64,000 bases of DNA from Channallabes apus (taxonomy: Eukaryota > Chordata > Actinopteri > Siluriformes > Clariidae). Shown piece by piece: positions 10,349 to 20,005 of the stretch. Position numbers and translations under genes: made by a program. Where the stretch lies: the NCBI GenBank assembly GCA_030522415.1, contig CM060115.1, positions 8,529,579 through 8,593,578 of the forward strand, read 5' to 3'. Position 1 is the stretch's first letter, and each line of letters opens with the position of its first letter. Below the pieces are notes generated by a model. That model made no database searches. It had not been told where the DNA came from and saw only the letters and a program-made list of their open reading frames with translations.

Positions 10349-11168
10349 CAATTCAATTCAATTTTATTTATATAACACTTTTAACAATAGTCATTGTCTC
10401 AAAGCAGCTTCACAAAAATGAAAGAAAATTTACAAAAAATGAAAAAAAAATTTAGAAAAGAAAATAATTGGAAGTGTGTATGTGTGAGAAAAATGTGTCT
10501 ACAGTAGATAATAATGAGACGAATGAATGAAATGTCTCTGATGAACAAGCCAAGGGTTACGGCGACGGTGGCAAGGAAAAACTCCCTGAGATGGCATTAG
10601 GAAGAAACCTTGAGAGGAACCAGACTCAACAGGGAACCCATCCTCATTTGGGTGATAACAGATAGAAATTATATATCTTTCTTCATCAATATCAAGATCA
10701 TCAATATCTTATAAGTCCAGTTCAGCATAGGGACGAGTCAGTACGTAGGTGCAGAGGGCAGATGAGGTCTGGATCACTGGAAGCACAGGAGCAGCATGTG
10801 TAGCTGCAACCATCATAAAGCTGAATCCAGCTGGAGCTGGTCCTTCTCTGGATGCCTCAGGAACCTCGCAGGGTCGGCCTTTGTCTACTGAAGCTGGCAA
10901 AATCTCCCGATGCCTCGGGATGGGTAGAGAAATACAGAACAGATGGGGAGAATTAGCGTACTGTAGTTGCCATTCGGGATAGGTGTACTGGAGTATGAGA
11001 TTATGGGATGAGTTACGTGAATGCCAGATTAAAAAGTCTTGAGTCTACTTTTGAACTGGGAAACCGTGTCTGCTCCCCGAACACTGTCTGGAAGGCTATT
11101 CCAAAGCTTTGAAGCTAAATATGAAAACGCCCTACCCCCTTTTGTAGATTTTGAAATTCTGGGAACTA
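10349..11168 (-). mobile_element. L2 LINE, 3' part (3' UTR and ORF2 end)
   Basis: Minus-strand L2. The 3' terminus is the repeated TTCAATTCAATTCAATTTTA (plus view), followed by the conserved 3' UTR also seen at 38482-39475. It stops at GGGAACTA (11161-11168), exactly where the element at 11169 begins, and resumes at 20006. Two C(A/T)GTA insertions relative to the 39-kb copy lie at 10500 and 10959. Confidence 0.92.
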
Positions 11169-11535
11169 CAGTTGTTACAAAATCGGAGCATCGTATTTAA
11201 CGTCGCCGCCGCATTACGGCATGTGCATTTGCTGTGCATTTGCTTGCTTTTACCACTGAGTGGCGCTATATAACTACAGACTGACGCATCATGCCTTACA
11301 TTCTCTGTCTCATTAATGAGACGCGTCCCATTAAATAATACACGTAGTAGCCCATAACATCAAGTGAAACACTGTAGTTGATCGAATTCATAATCACAGT
11401 ACTATAATTACAGTACAAATGTAGAATTCAAATTAAATCAAATCTTATTAAGATCAAATTTAAGCACAATAAATATTAACACAGTGAGCCTTTAGATTTT
11501 ATCACGTGTAATTAGAAAATAAGTGTGTAGGGTTT

Positions 11536-11850
11536 TATTTAAATATAAATTTCTAAACCAATAAGATCAAATAACACCAAGTTATTATTATAACAGGCTT
11601 ACTTCGTCACTTATCAAAGACGTACACTTGCTTTCAAAGAAGTCGAGTGGCTTATTAAGGTCTCTGGTGTGCATTGTCTCTAAGTGGCCGCTTGGTGTAG
11701 CGGATAGAACACTCGACTAGTGCGCGCGGGCAAGCCGTGAATAGCTGGCATTCAGTGACAGCCAATGAAATTGAAGCATTTTCCACGTGGTCTGACGCTG
11801 CTTAAATAATAGCATAAAATCGTCCCGACACCGGTTCGAATCCCGCTCTG
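11536..11850 (+). repeat. Module M1: conserved block ending in a split tRNA-like unit
   Basis: Begins ATTTAAATATAAATTTCTAA and includes AATAAGATCAAATAACACCA, ATAACAGGCTTACTTCG and AAGAAGTCGAGTGGCTTATT. It ends in a pol III-like pair: GCTTGGTGTAGCGGATAGAA (A box) and GGTTCGAATCC (B box). About 100 bp of extra sequence sit between the boxes. Inverted copies lie at 18877-19110 and 19450-19670. Confidence 0.75.
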
Positions 11851-12680
11851 GGTGAAAATGTAATAAATGTGAATCCTTTGTTTTACACTTTTTGCTTATG
11901 ATTATCATTAAATTATAGCAACTGTGAGGTGAATGCTAATTTTAATGTGTTTCATAACTTAAGAAAAAAAATCTCAATTGCAAACATGTGTTTAGTACTG
12001 AAGCATAACTGGATAATGTAATGGCATGGTTATATCCAAAAACTTGGTTTGTGGCTATTAAATAATAAGACTGACTTCAATTATTCAGCTGAAACACTTT
12101 TAATTGAAATTGCAATTAATTGTTACAATCTCTACACTCATTAACTTAATTTACTTCTCACTATACATTATTCATGTTTCTTAATAAAGCATGCAGAAAT
12201 TATTATATTTTAAACAAACATCGAAAAAACTCTTGCCAACAATAACATAGCAAAAAACTGAATGCTAAATGCTAAAAATTAATGCTAATCATATATACAA
12301 GAAAAATTTGCCTTCTCCTTTTACAGAAGAATGAATGTTTAAAATGAATGGGGCCACCAGAGTGTCTTACAGATTTCAACAGAAAGATAAAAGATAAATA
12401 AATATACACATGGATACAAAAATAATAGTAATAATAATCAGATGAGTGGACATTTCTAATGGTTCTTTTTTGACAAAGGGCAGCATTAGTGAAATTGTTT
12501 TTATAAAAAACTATAAAGAACAAGAACAAAAAAAAATACACACTTGAGAAACCACTGTCAGTCTCCCCCTTTCTTACATTATCTTTTCCCATCTTTGTCT
12601 TTTCATCTCATTAAATGTAAAATCCTGAAAAATCCTTCCTTCTCCATGCTTCTAAATATCCTTGTACAAAAAAAAAATAC
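11851..12680. other. AT-rich interior of the 8.8-kb element
   Basis: No recognisable coding sequence; poly-A/T-rich, with several short open frames lacking motifs. Confidence 0.4.
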
Positions 12681-12857
12681 CTTTGCAGGTCAGTAATCTA
12701 CTTCCCTGCCATTCTATGGTAACCCCTGTGTACGAGTTGGCTGTTTGGGTTGAGAAGGAAAGATTTAAGTGAAGATTCAGTTTGGGAAAACACTTTGTGG
12801 TGCAGGAGGACTTTTGGTTAGACAGCTCTTTCAGGTCCTGAAAAACCTGCATTTTAC
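12681..12857 (-). CDS. Putative internal exon, function unknown
   Basis: On the minus strand a polypyrimidine tract and acceptor (TTCTTTTTAACAG) precede an open block that ends at CTGCAAAG followed by GTATTTTT, a plausible donor. If translation begins at the ATG at 12852, the product starts MQVFQDLKELSNQKSSCTTK and continues to IEWQGSRLLTCK, about 57 residues. An upstream non-coding first exon could end at the donor at 13935. The gene is not recognised; Cys residues and an Asn-Leu-rich middle are all that can be said. A 3' exon was not found. It may be a captured host fragment or chance. Confidence 0.35.
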
Positions 12858-13934
12858 CTGTTAAAAAGAACAAATATTTTGTGTAATTAAGCATCACAGA
12901 CAAGCATAGTTTTTTATAAAATACGTTGATAAATGCTCAGTGGGCAACAAGGATTATGAAGTTTAAATATCAGCACTGGTACTTTTACTGTCTGCACTAT
13001 CTAATTCTAACTGTCTATGTTTCCTTCTGCCCAAATTAAACAAACACACATTATCTGTAATGCTGGCAGAGGCCTGACACTGGCATGAAATCCCACGGAT
13101 ACATGGGAGCTATCACAAAAACTATGCATTTTACACAATAAGGTTTTACTTACAGTGCACAAACAGAACATTGAAATATCTTAAAATCCAATGAATACAG
13201 TTAACATAACATTGAATGAAAACACAACACATAAGGAAATTTACGATGGCATGTAGCATATAATTTTTTGGACTTATTCACTGATATAGAACATGTACTA
13301 CACTACGGTACATGATTCTGCCATGTTACGTACTTTAGTACACACCCTTGTGTGGAACATGGATGGAGATACCATAGAAAATACGTTCCACATGTTTATG
13401 TACGATAGCAATAGTAATATTTACACAGTAACTTCATTTAATATGATACTGCCTGTGCTTTACCACACCAGTATTGTGTACTAACATATCTCCTGTGGCA
13501 CAGTATGAACAAAAATACCATATTAGAGACCTGCTGAACTTTAGTAACCACTTGTGGTACACAATAAGTACCAGGAAATTCACCCAAAGTGAATAAATAT
13601 ACTATAGTTTACAATAATTACATTCCTTATGAGATAAACACATTAGTGTTAGATGTAACAGAATGAAATGTAGCGTTATTTCATTTTTAATGAAATTTAT
13701 CGTTTTGTCTCGTTGCTACTTCATCTAAATGACCTTTAACTAAATGAATGAATGAAGTTTACAGAGTGTTTAGACGTGAACACAAGCAGTCAGTGAATGA
13801 TGAAGATTAACGCAGACGATAAACTCTGCAAAAGCAAACAGATTACAGCGGAAGAGCTGAGATAACATCTATTCATCTGTTCGTGTCGTGTTTAAGTTGA
13901 AATTAATAATAATTAATAATAAAAAAGAACTTAC

Positions 13935-14010
13935 CGATGATCAGCGGGGGTCTCTGTGTAGTCCAAACGCACACTGTCCGTCTCTCACTCAGGTTCAGGC
14001 TCAACCAATC
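13935..14010 (-). promoter_or_regulatory. Possible first exon and CpG-rich promoter with CCAAT motifs
   Basis: A strong donor (GTAAGT, complement at 13929-13934) follows GCTGATCATCG on the minus strand. Immediately upstream is a CpG-rich stretch containing CAACCAATCAGCGCGC, an NF-Y-type CCAAT site. No TATA box was seen. It would serve the exon at 12681-12857. Confidence 0.35.
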
Positions 14011-14345
14011 AGCGCGCAGAACGACGCCAGCGGGGCGGGCGCACAGCGGCCGAAAGCATAATTACATCCGTAGTGGTTTTAGCACTACCATTGAAAATGA
14101 ATGGGAAACGGTTTAGGGTTTTTTCTACGGCAGATCGACCAATCAGCGCGCGGAACCGCACTACCATTGGAAATGAACGGGAAACGGTTTAGGGTTTTTT
14201 TTCTACGGCGAATTGACCAATCAGCGCGCGGAACGGCGCCGGCGGGGCTCCGCAGCGGCCACCAGAGGCCGAGAATATATTACATCCGTAGTGGTTTTGC
14301 ACTACCATTGAAAATGAATGGGAAAGCGTTTAGGGAGTTTTAGCT
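13990..14345. repeat. Tandem GC-rich repeat with CCAATCAGCGCGC
   Basis: Imperfect tandem units each containing GCACTACCATTGAAAATGAA, then GGGAAACGGTTTAGGG and GACCAATCAGCGCGCGGAAC. Three CCAATCAGCGCGC sites occur, at about 14009, 14139 and 14217. The open frame across it is a by-product of the repeat. Confidence 0.75.
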
Positions 14346-14370
14346 AAAGAATCCCCGGCCGCCGCGCGCG

Positions 14371-14409
14371 ATCTACAAAGCGCCAGTTCGAATCCTGAGT
14401 GATGTTTTA
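14371..14409 (+). repeat. tRNA-like 3' half (module M4)
   Basis: ATCTACAAAGCGCCAGTTCG, then AATCCTGAGTGATG, followed by the AT-rich tail also found after modules M2 and M3. The 5' half is missing. Confidence 0.55.
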
Positions 14410-15140
14410 AAATTGTTTTATTTTAAAACTAAATAAAATGTTTTAAGTGCGCTTAAGGTAGAGTCTTATAAAGGCTATGTAGACTTATATAGTTTTATTA
14501 TATATTTTTGCACATTAATCTGAGTCCTCATCTGTTAGATCTGTTTAGTTTTTTTTTTCCTGCCGGGACGAATGCGCGGTTCCATCCCTTTCCCGCCTAT
14601 TCAGGGAGCCTACGGAGTGAGCGATTAACCATAGTCGAATCGATTGGTGTGCGTCCAACTCACGTTACTCGTGTGCTATTAATGCCGGCTGGTGATAATT
14701 AACGTTAATATGATCTCGGGCTTGCTCACGATGCTCAACATCTATAAAAATAGCAAAGTATTGTGTATAGAGTGATAAAAAAAACTATCTAACGCATGTT
14801 AGAAAACATAATTTCCTGCATTTTTTTCTGCTTCAGGAGTCAGTCTGTTCTGAGACAGTGAGAGTAGAGGAAGTGGGCAGATTCAGAACCAGGGAGGGAG
14901 CCGGAGACAGCAGAACAAAGAGATGATATTGCCAGCACCAGCACAGGGAGCACAGTTTTTAGTTTAGATCTCATGTTTACATTTTATTGTATGTTGATGG
15001 CTTGACTGTAAACAACATAAACAATGCAATAAATTTATAAAAATATATATTTATTGTCCCCCCTGCTGTTAAATGAAATTTGCGTTATTTTACGTTAATG
15101 TTACGTTATTACATTATTAACGTCGACAGAATAAAGTAAA
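14410..15140. other. No recognisable feature
   Basis: AT-rich interior of the 8.8-kb element; no motif-bearing frame. Confidence 0.4.
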
Positions 15141-15143
15141 GTT

Positions 15144-15248
15144 TTATTTCTGGAATTGATGCACGGGCTTCATCTTAGGCTTTTTTTTCTTTCGGTTCTT
15201 TCGTTTCTCAGCGCCGGACTGTTGATGTCTCTTTCCAGGACCAGGCAT
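15144..15248 (-). CDS. Short basic ORF resembling a hAT-type transposase N terminus
   Basis: A 34-residue frame from the ATG at 15248 to TAA at 15144. It contains KRHQQSGAEKRKNRKKKK. A Ser-Gly-Ala-x-x-Arg-Lys basic start is typical of the N-terminal exon of TTF/DUF4371-type hAT-derived proteins. No donor site or following exon was identified, so it is probably a remnant. Low confidence: similarity is to a short basic motif only. Confidence 0.3.
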   Translation of the reverse strand: MPGPGKRHQQSGAEKRKNRKKKKPKMKPVHQFQK

Positions 15249-15382
15249 ATCGTTCAATTATTATAATTCTTTTGGCCAAATACTGTAGGCAGCCGTAACA
15301 GAGGTGAGGGCGCGCGCGTCATCACGTCTGCTTAGCCGACTCTGCGTTCACCGTAGACTTCAATATAGACGTTTATATTTTT

Positions 15383-15679
15383 GTTTATTTGTATATGTAT
15401 GTTATTAATATTAATTTTTTAGAGATTGTGTGTGTGCGTGCACGGAGAGTTTGTGTTGATAAGTGTATGTCGATAAGTTGATAAGTGTATCAGAAAGCAT
15501 TAAAATGTTCATTTGAATTAAAATGACACACACACGTCTGTATATACAGTATATCAATTACATATATATCAATTTCATTAGTTCGTTCATTCTATTTGAA
15601 GCTTCGGATGTTTGTTTTTTTCTTGGTTTGGTTAGATTAGTTCTGAACTCGCTTCCGTGAAACTATCGCTAAAACAATG
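15383..15679. repeat. Palindrome arm A1
   Basis: About 300 bp that reappear inverted at 17561-17851 with few differences. Shared landmarks are TTTTGTTTATTTGTATATG, GATAAGTTGATAAGTGTATC and CGTGAAACTATCGCTAAAAC. The arms are separated by about 1.9 kb. Confidence 0.85.
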
Positions 15680-15847
15680 TGTGTAAAACAAGAGTGTCAT
15701 AGTCCATTGTTAGTTTTAATGATTTGGCTGAAACTAATTATCACTACATAAGTACCCTAACACCATTGATCATGAGTCTCAGCTGAACCTAATTCTATAC
15801 TTGTAACAGAAAATGTAGATGCAGATTCCAAATGTGTATTTATATAA

Positions 15848-15894
15848 TAGATAGATAGATAGATAGATAGATGTGTGTGTGTGTGTGTGTGTGT
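15848..15894. repeat. (GATA)n then (TG)n microsatellite
   Basis: About six AGAT units followed by an uninterrupted TG run. Confidence 0.9.
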
Positions 15895-15936
15895 GCTCTA
15901 CGCAGGGGCAAGAGAGGGCAGCGCACCCTTAAATGT

Positions 15937-16058
15937 CTGCACATGTTAATATATTCCTAAAATGTATATATTACAAGTTGATAAACTGATCTGCGGTAGC
16001 GGAAAAATCCGCTGAAAATGACAGGCTGCAGCGCACACACACACACACACACACACAT

Positions 16059-16091
<33 letters not shown>

Positions 16092-16290
16092 GACACACCT
16101 CCCTTGAGCCCTGCGTCTGTCGGATTTCAGCTGTCACGGGGTGGAAAGACTTTGAAGCAGTTTATATATGAATCTAAGCTTGAACTTATCAGCATTGTAA
16201 ATATATAATACTTTTCAAATAAAATCGCTATTACTTTGACCCTGAAGTTTAGTTTAGCACACACAAAAAACAGAAAAGTCTAAAGAAATA
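15937..16290. repeat. Palindrome arms B1 and C1
   Basis: B1 (ATGTTAATATATTCCTAAAA to GGTAGCGGAAAAATCCGC) is inverted at 16500-16572. C1 (CCTCCCTTGAGCCCTGCGTC through GTTTAGTTTAGCACACAC) is inverted at 16966-17135. A CA-rich microsatellite joins them at 16036-16092. Confidence 0.85.
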
Positions 16291-16433
16291 ATCATGATTG
16301 ATAAAATCTGGATTAAGGATATTTTATTTTGTTTTATTTATTTAATTTGTATTTTTCATCTTCCCCCCCTGAGGGATTGCCACCTTATTGTGGTCAGGGG
16401 ATTTGCGTGCCTCAGTGCTTGGATGTTTACCGA

Positions 16434-16448
16434 GGGCTCAAGGGAGGT

Positions 16449-16482
<34 letters not shown>

Positions 16483-16572
16483 CTGTGTGTGAGTGCGCGT
16501 GCGGATTTTTCCGCTACCGCAGATCAGTTTATCAACTTGTAATATATAAATTTTAGGAATATATTAACATGT
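16434..16572. repeat. Palindrome arm B2
   Basis: Inverted copy of B1, preceded by a short piece of C (GGGCTCAAGGGAGGTGTGTC) and a TG microsatellite at 16448-16484. It lacks the TGACAGGCTGCAGC stretch present beside B1. Confidence 0.85.
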
Positions 16573-16965
16573 GGAGACATCATTATATGTTTAATGGAAC
16601 TTGTAAGCCTTTGAATGGTGTTTAAAATACTTGCAAAACAAGTATTGCAGCCATACATTGGAGGGAACTTCTGAGGTGGTCAGTGATTGATGGCACGGTC
16701 GGTCGGAGGGGGTTGTGATCACACCTATAGATCTTTTGTTCTAGGCTATCGGTCAAATATCTCTCCACTTGGAAGCAAAAACATGCAAGGGATTTCAGCA
16801 TCTCGACGCACATACTAAGCTGTTTATAAAGTAGACACTGTTTGTTTTTTCATTTTGTAATCTTTCCCGTGTTTACCGTGTACTGTACAATGTATATTCA
16901 TTTTTTAATGAATTACTGTAAATAAACTACACATTCCGTTGATTTACCAGAAATGACTTTTCTGT

Positions 16966-17134
16966 TTTTTGTGTGTGCTAAACTAAACTTCAGGGTCAAA
17001 GTAATAGCGATTTTATTTGAAAAGTATTATATATTTACACTGCTGATAAGTTCAAGCTTAGATTCATATATAAACTGCTTCAAAGTCTTTCCACCCCGTG
17101 ACAGCTGAAATCCGACAGACGCAGGGCTCAAGGG

Positions 17135-17167
<33 letters not shown>

Positions 17168-17175
17168 TATGTGTG
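16966..17175. repeat. Palindrome arm C2 with (TG)n
   Basis: Inverted copy of C1 (GCTAAACTAAACTTCAGGGT to ACGCAGGGCTCAAGGGAGGT), then a TG run and a GCGCGC-rich end. Confidence 0.85.
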
Positions 17176-17560
17176 TGCGTGCGCGCGCATACTTCTTCTA
17201 CTGTTATAAAAACAAACTAAATACAGCTTTTTTTTCAGAGGTAAACGGAAAAGTGAAGATGTTCAGTGTCACTATGCAGATGTTACAGTGGAGTTACCGA
17301 AATCATTTGTTTAGTCCTCATCATTTCCACATTTCACTCGCTTTTATTCCTCTTATGTGAGCATAAACAGTGAAACATTCCACAGGTTTATAATACACCG
17401 GGGCCAAGTGAACCACGTTCCTGTCAAACGAAACGAGGCATAATCGTGGTGTTTGCTTCGGTTATGACACACCATAGTTTATTACCTGCTGTGGTAGATC
17501 TGATTATTTATCCAAACACAATAATAAAGCTTTATATCCTCAGGAGGGCTCAGTACATTG

Positions 17561-17851
17561 TTTTAGCGATAGTTTCACGGAAGCGAGTTCAGAACTAATC
17601 TAACCAAACCAAAAAAAAAAAAAACATCCGAAGCTTCAAATAGAATGAACGAACTAATGAAATTGATATATATGTAATTGATATACTGTATATACAGACG
17701 TGTGTGTGTCATTTTAATTCAAATGAACATTTTAATGCTTTCTGATACACTTATCAACTTATCCACATACACTTATCAACACATACTCTCCGTGCACGCA
17801 CATACAATCTCTAAAAAAGTAATATTAATAACATACATATACAAATAAACA
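17561..17851. repeat. Palindrome arm A2
   Basis: Inverted copy of 15383-15679. The TACTGTA inside it has an equivalent in A1, so that heptamer predates the duplication. Confidence 0.85.
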
Positions 17852-18876
17852 AAAAAATAGTCTGCAAAGAGGCACACGCAGGTGCACTTAGTACACGGTT
17901 GAACTGTGCACAAACCCCAACCCCAGACTTTCTAACACCGACCAGGAGTACTGCAGAAACGATGTCTCCAGCCACAGCTTACAATGTTTTCTCTTATTTA
18001 TTAAAGAAAATTATGATGACCATAACAGCCTACTGCATTTCATTATTTATAATAACACAAAAACAATATTACAATATTTGATATTTTAATATAAACTCGG
18101 TATCATTATCCTCCTTGTGTATGTGTAAAATACATTTAATTTGTTCTATTTTTTATTCTGATAGTGTGCTCAATTTGTTTCTAGTAATTTATATATTTAA
18201 ATTCGGATGCCTTTTACTGTTACAAATTTAACTCTTTGCAAAATAATAAAAATGTGTCTTGCTGTACAAGCCCTTGTGTTGTTGTTTGTGCTGCTGTTCT
18301 TTAATAATACCAATAATCAGATACAAACAGTCTGTCTAAACGAAAATTAAGCAATGCTTCTTAACTCATCATTATGTGGATATTTTTCATGTTCGTTGGA
18401 TAAAGTATGTACTGTAATGATTTGGTCTACTCTGTACTGTATGTGCGTGAGAGAGAGGGGTGTCGCGGTCGTGAAACAAAGGCTCATTTCAGCTCATTCA
18501 GTTTCTCTGAATGGATAGGTGAGAACAGCTGATTCACGGTGAATAATTTGCATTTGAGTGTTGCCAAGTGAAAAGAAGACAAACATCAAGACGAACAACA
18601 TATAAAACTGAGACAATATTTTAAAAAGAATCGCAATCAACCTGAACAGGTAAGCTGGAATAAAATCAGTAGCAGCATTAACTAAAGTAATTAGTAATTA
18701 TTAGCTGCTACTGATTTTATGGACTCATCACGGTTAAATACGTTGGTCACATGCCAGCTGTATAAGCCGGTTAAGGGACTCATTACGGTTGCATATCGTG
18801 CTCTGAATAATAATTTTTTTTGTTTGCTGTTTGTTTGCTGAGTAAAATTAAAATAGAACAATTTTTTAAAATAGCA
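17852..18876. other. No recognisable gene
   Basis: AT-rich. A short direct repeat (GGACTCATCACGGTT / GGGACTCATTACGGTT, 18721-18800) is the only structure seen. Segment 18830-18876 is shared with 19370-19446. Confidence 0.4.
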
Positions 18877-19110
18877 TCACCCAGGACTCGAATCGACGCT
18901 TTGTAAATCCCTGACCAAGTGCTCTAACCACTACACCAACCAGGCACTAAGAGACAACACACCTCCGTGGCGTTAATAAGCCACTCGACTTCTTTGAAAG
19001 CAAGCGTTAAATAAGGAAAGAAGTAAGCCTGTTATACAATTATACTATTTGCACGTGTATTTTATCTGTTTTAAACTTGGTGTCATTTGATCTTATTGGT
19101 TTAGAAATGT
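18877..19110 (-). repeat. Module M2 with tRNA-like unit
   Basis: Minus-strand copy of M1. The tRNA-like part (18947-18877) reads GTTGGTGTAGTGGTTAGAGC with B box GATTCGAGTCC. The flank carries AAGAAGTCGAGTGGCTTATT and TATAACAGGCTTACTTC. Confidence 0.75.
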
Positions 19111-19266
19111 TTGTAAAAAAAACTATTGTTATCAAAAATGTAACAGATGTAACACCGGACCTCATTACCCACAATGCATCTCCCGCACTGGACTACACTG
19201 CCGTAAACAGCTGTCGTAAATCAAAACTCCCGGTACGGCAGATGGCCACCACTTTTCATCAGTATA

Positions 19267-19292
19267 ATGACACACACACACACACACACAGC
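19267..19292. repeat. (CA)n microsatellite
   Basis: Short CA run. Confidence 0.9.
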
Positions 19293-19449
19293 AGCAACAG
19301 ACCGAGCCGTCACTCCCCTAAATTTAAAGAATACAAACTGGTTGCGTGCGAGTTTGCTGTTTTTTCTATAGTATGCTGAAGCAAAATCAAAATACAACAA
19401 TTTTTTTTATTTTAATATTGCTATAATTAAAATAAAAAAATTTAAAACA

Positions 19450-19670
19450 TCGTCCCTCGGGATTCGAACCGGCGCTTTATATAACACTGACCGTGGGCTC
19501 TAACCGCTACACCAAGCGGGCACTTAAAGACAATGCACCCAAGTAACGTTAAATAAGGCAAGGTTAATAAAGCAAGCGCTGGATAAGTAACGAAGTAAGC
19601 CTGTTATAATAATAACTTGGTGTTATTTGATCTTATTGGTTTTTAAATTTATATTTAAATAAATAGTAAA
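19450..19670 (-). repeat. Module M3 with tRNA-like unit
   Basis: Minus-strand copy. The tRNA-like part (19523-19450) has GCTTGGTGTAGCGGTTAGAG and GGTTCGAATCC 73 bp apart end to end, the spacing of a real tRNA, but the T-stem does not pair well. With M1 it forms the inner inverted repeat of the 8.8-kb element. Confidence 0.75.
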
Positions 19671-20005
19671 CTTGGCCGATTTCGTTATAATTTTGTTTGA
19701 TGAGTGGGGCTTGAAAATTCTCTTGAAAAATATGGTCATTTATTTCAGTTAATAAATCTACTATAATTTTTCTTTTTACTCATTATTGTACAGTACACAT
19801 TAATAGCTCTGGTTCAGATTTGTCATGTTTGTTGTGGAAATTACCATCACTGTTGTATTTACTGCGATGAATGAAAATGTCACTTTGCGCCACCTGGCGG
19901 CCATTTTACGAATGACTTTGAAATGCAACTGATTTATTTTGGCCGCTGTTGCCTTTAAACGGCGGTATACGCGGCGAGATCGCCATTCCAATTTTGTAAC
20001 CACTG

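Larger units (their letters stand above)
11169..20005. mobile_element. 8.8-kb CAGT-ended, TA-flanked element inserted in L2
   Basis: Left end CAGTTGTTACAAAATCGGA and inverted right end CAGTGGTTACAAAATTGGA agree at 17 of 19 positions. Both sides have TA (11167-11168, 20006-20007). The L2 sequence flanking it reads continuously across the insertion when compared with the L2 copy near 38625 (GAACTACAGAACCAGAAG). These are the hallmarks of a Tc1/mariner-superfamily insertion, but 8837 bp is far larger than usual and no Tc1 transposase was found inside. It contains inverted subterminal modules, nested palindromes and possible exons, so it may itself hold other insertions. Confidence 0.75.

Noticed and set aside
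14101..14343. 80-codon frame with repeated QSARGTA
   Set aside because: By-product of the GC-rich tandem repeat.
15946..16556. Cys-Val repeat frames
   Set aside because: Translation of CA/TG microsatellites in the palindrome arms.
19450..19523. Functional tRNA gene
   Set aside because: A and B boxes and length fit, but the T-stem pairs poorly and the unit is duplicated with a repeat flank.
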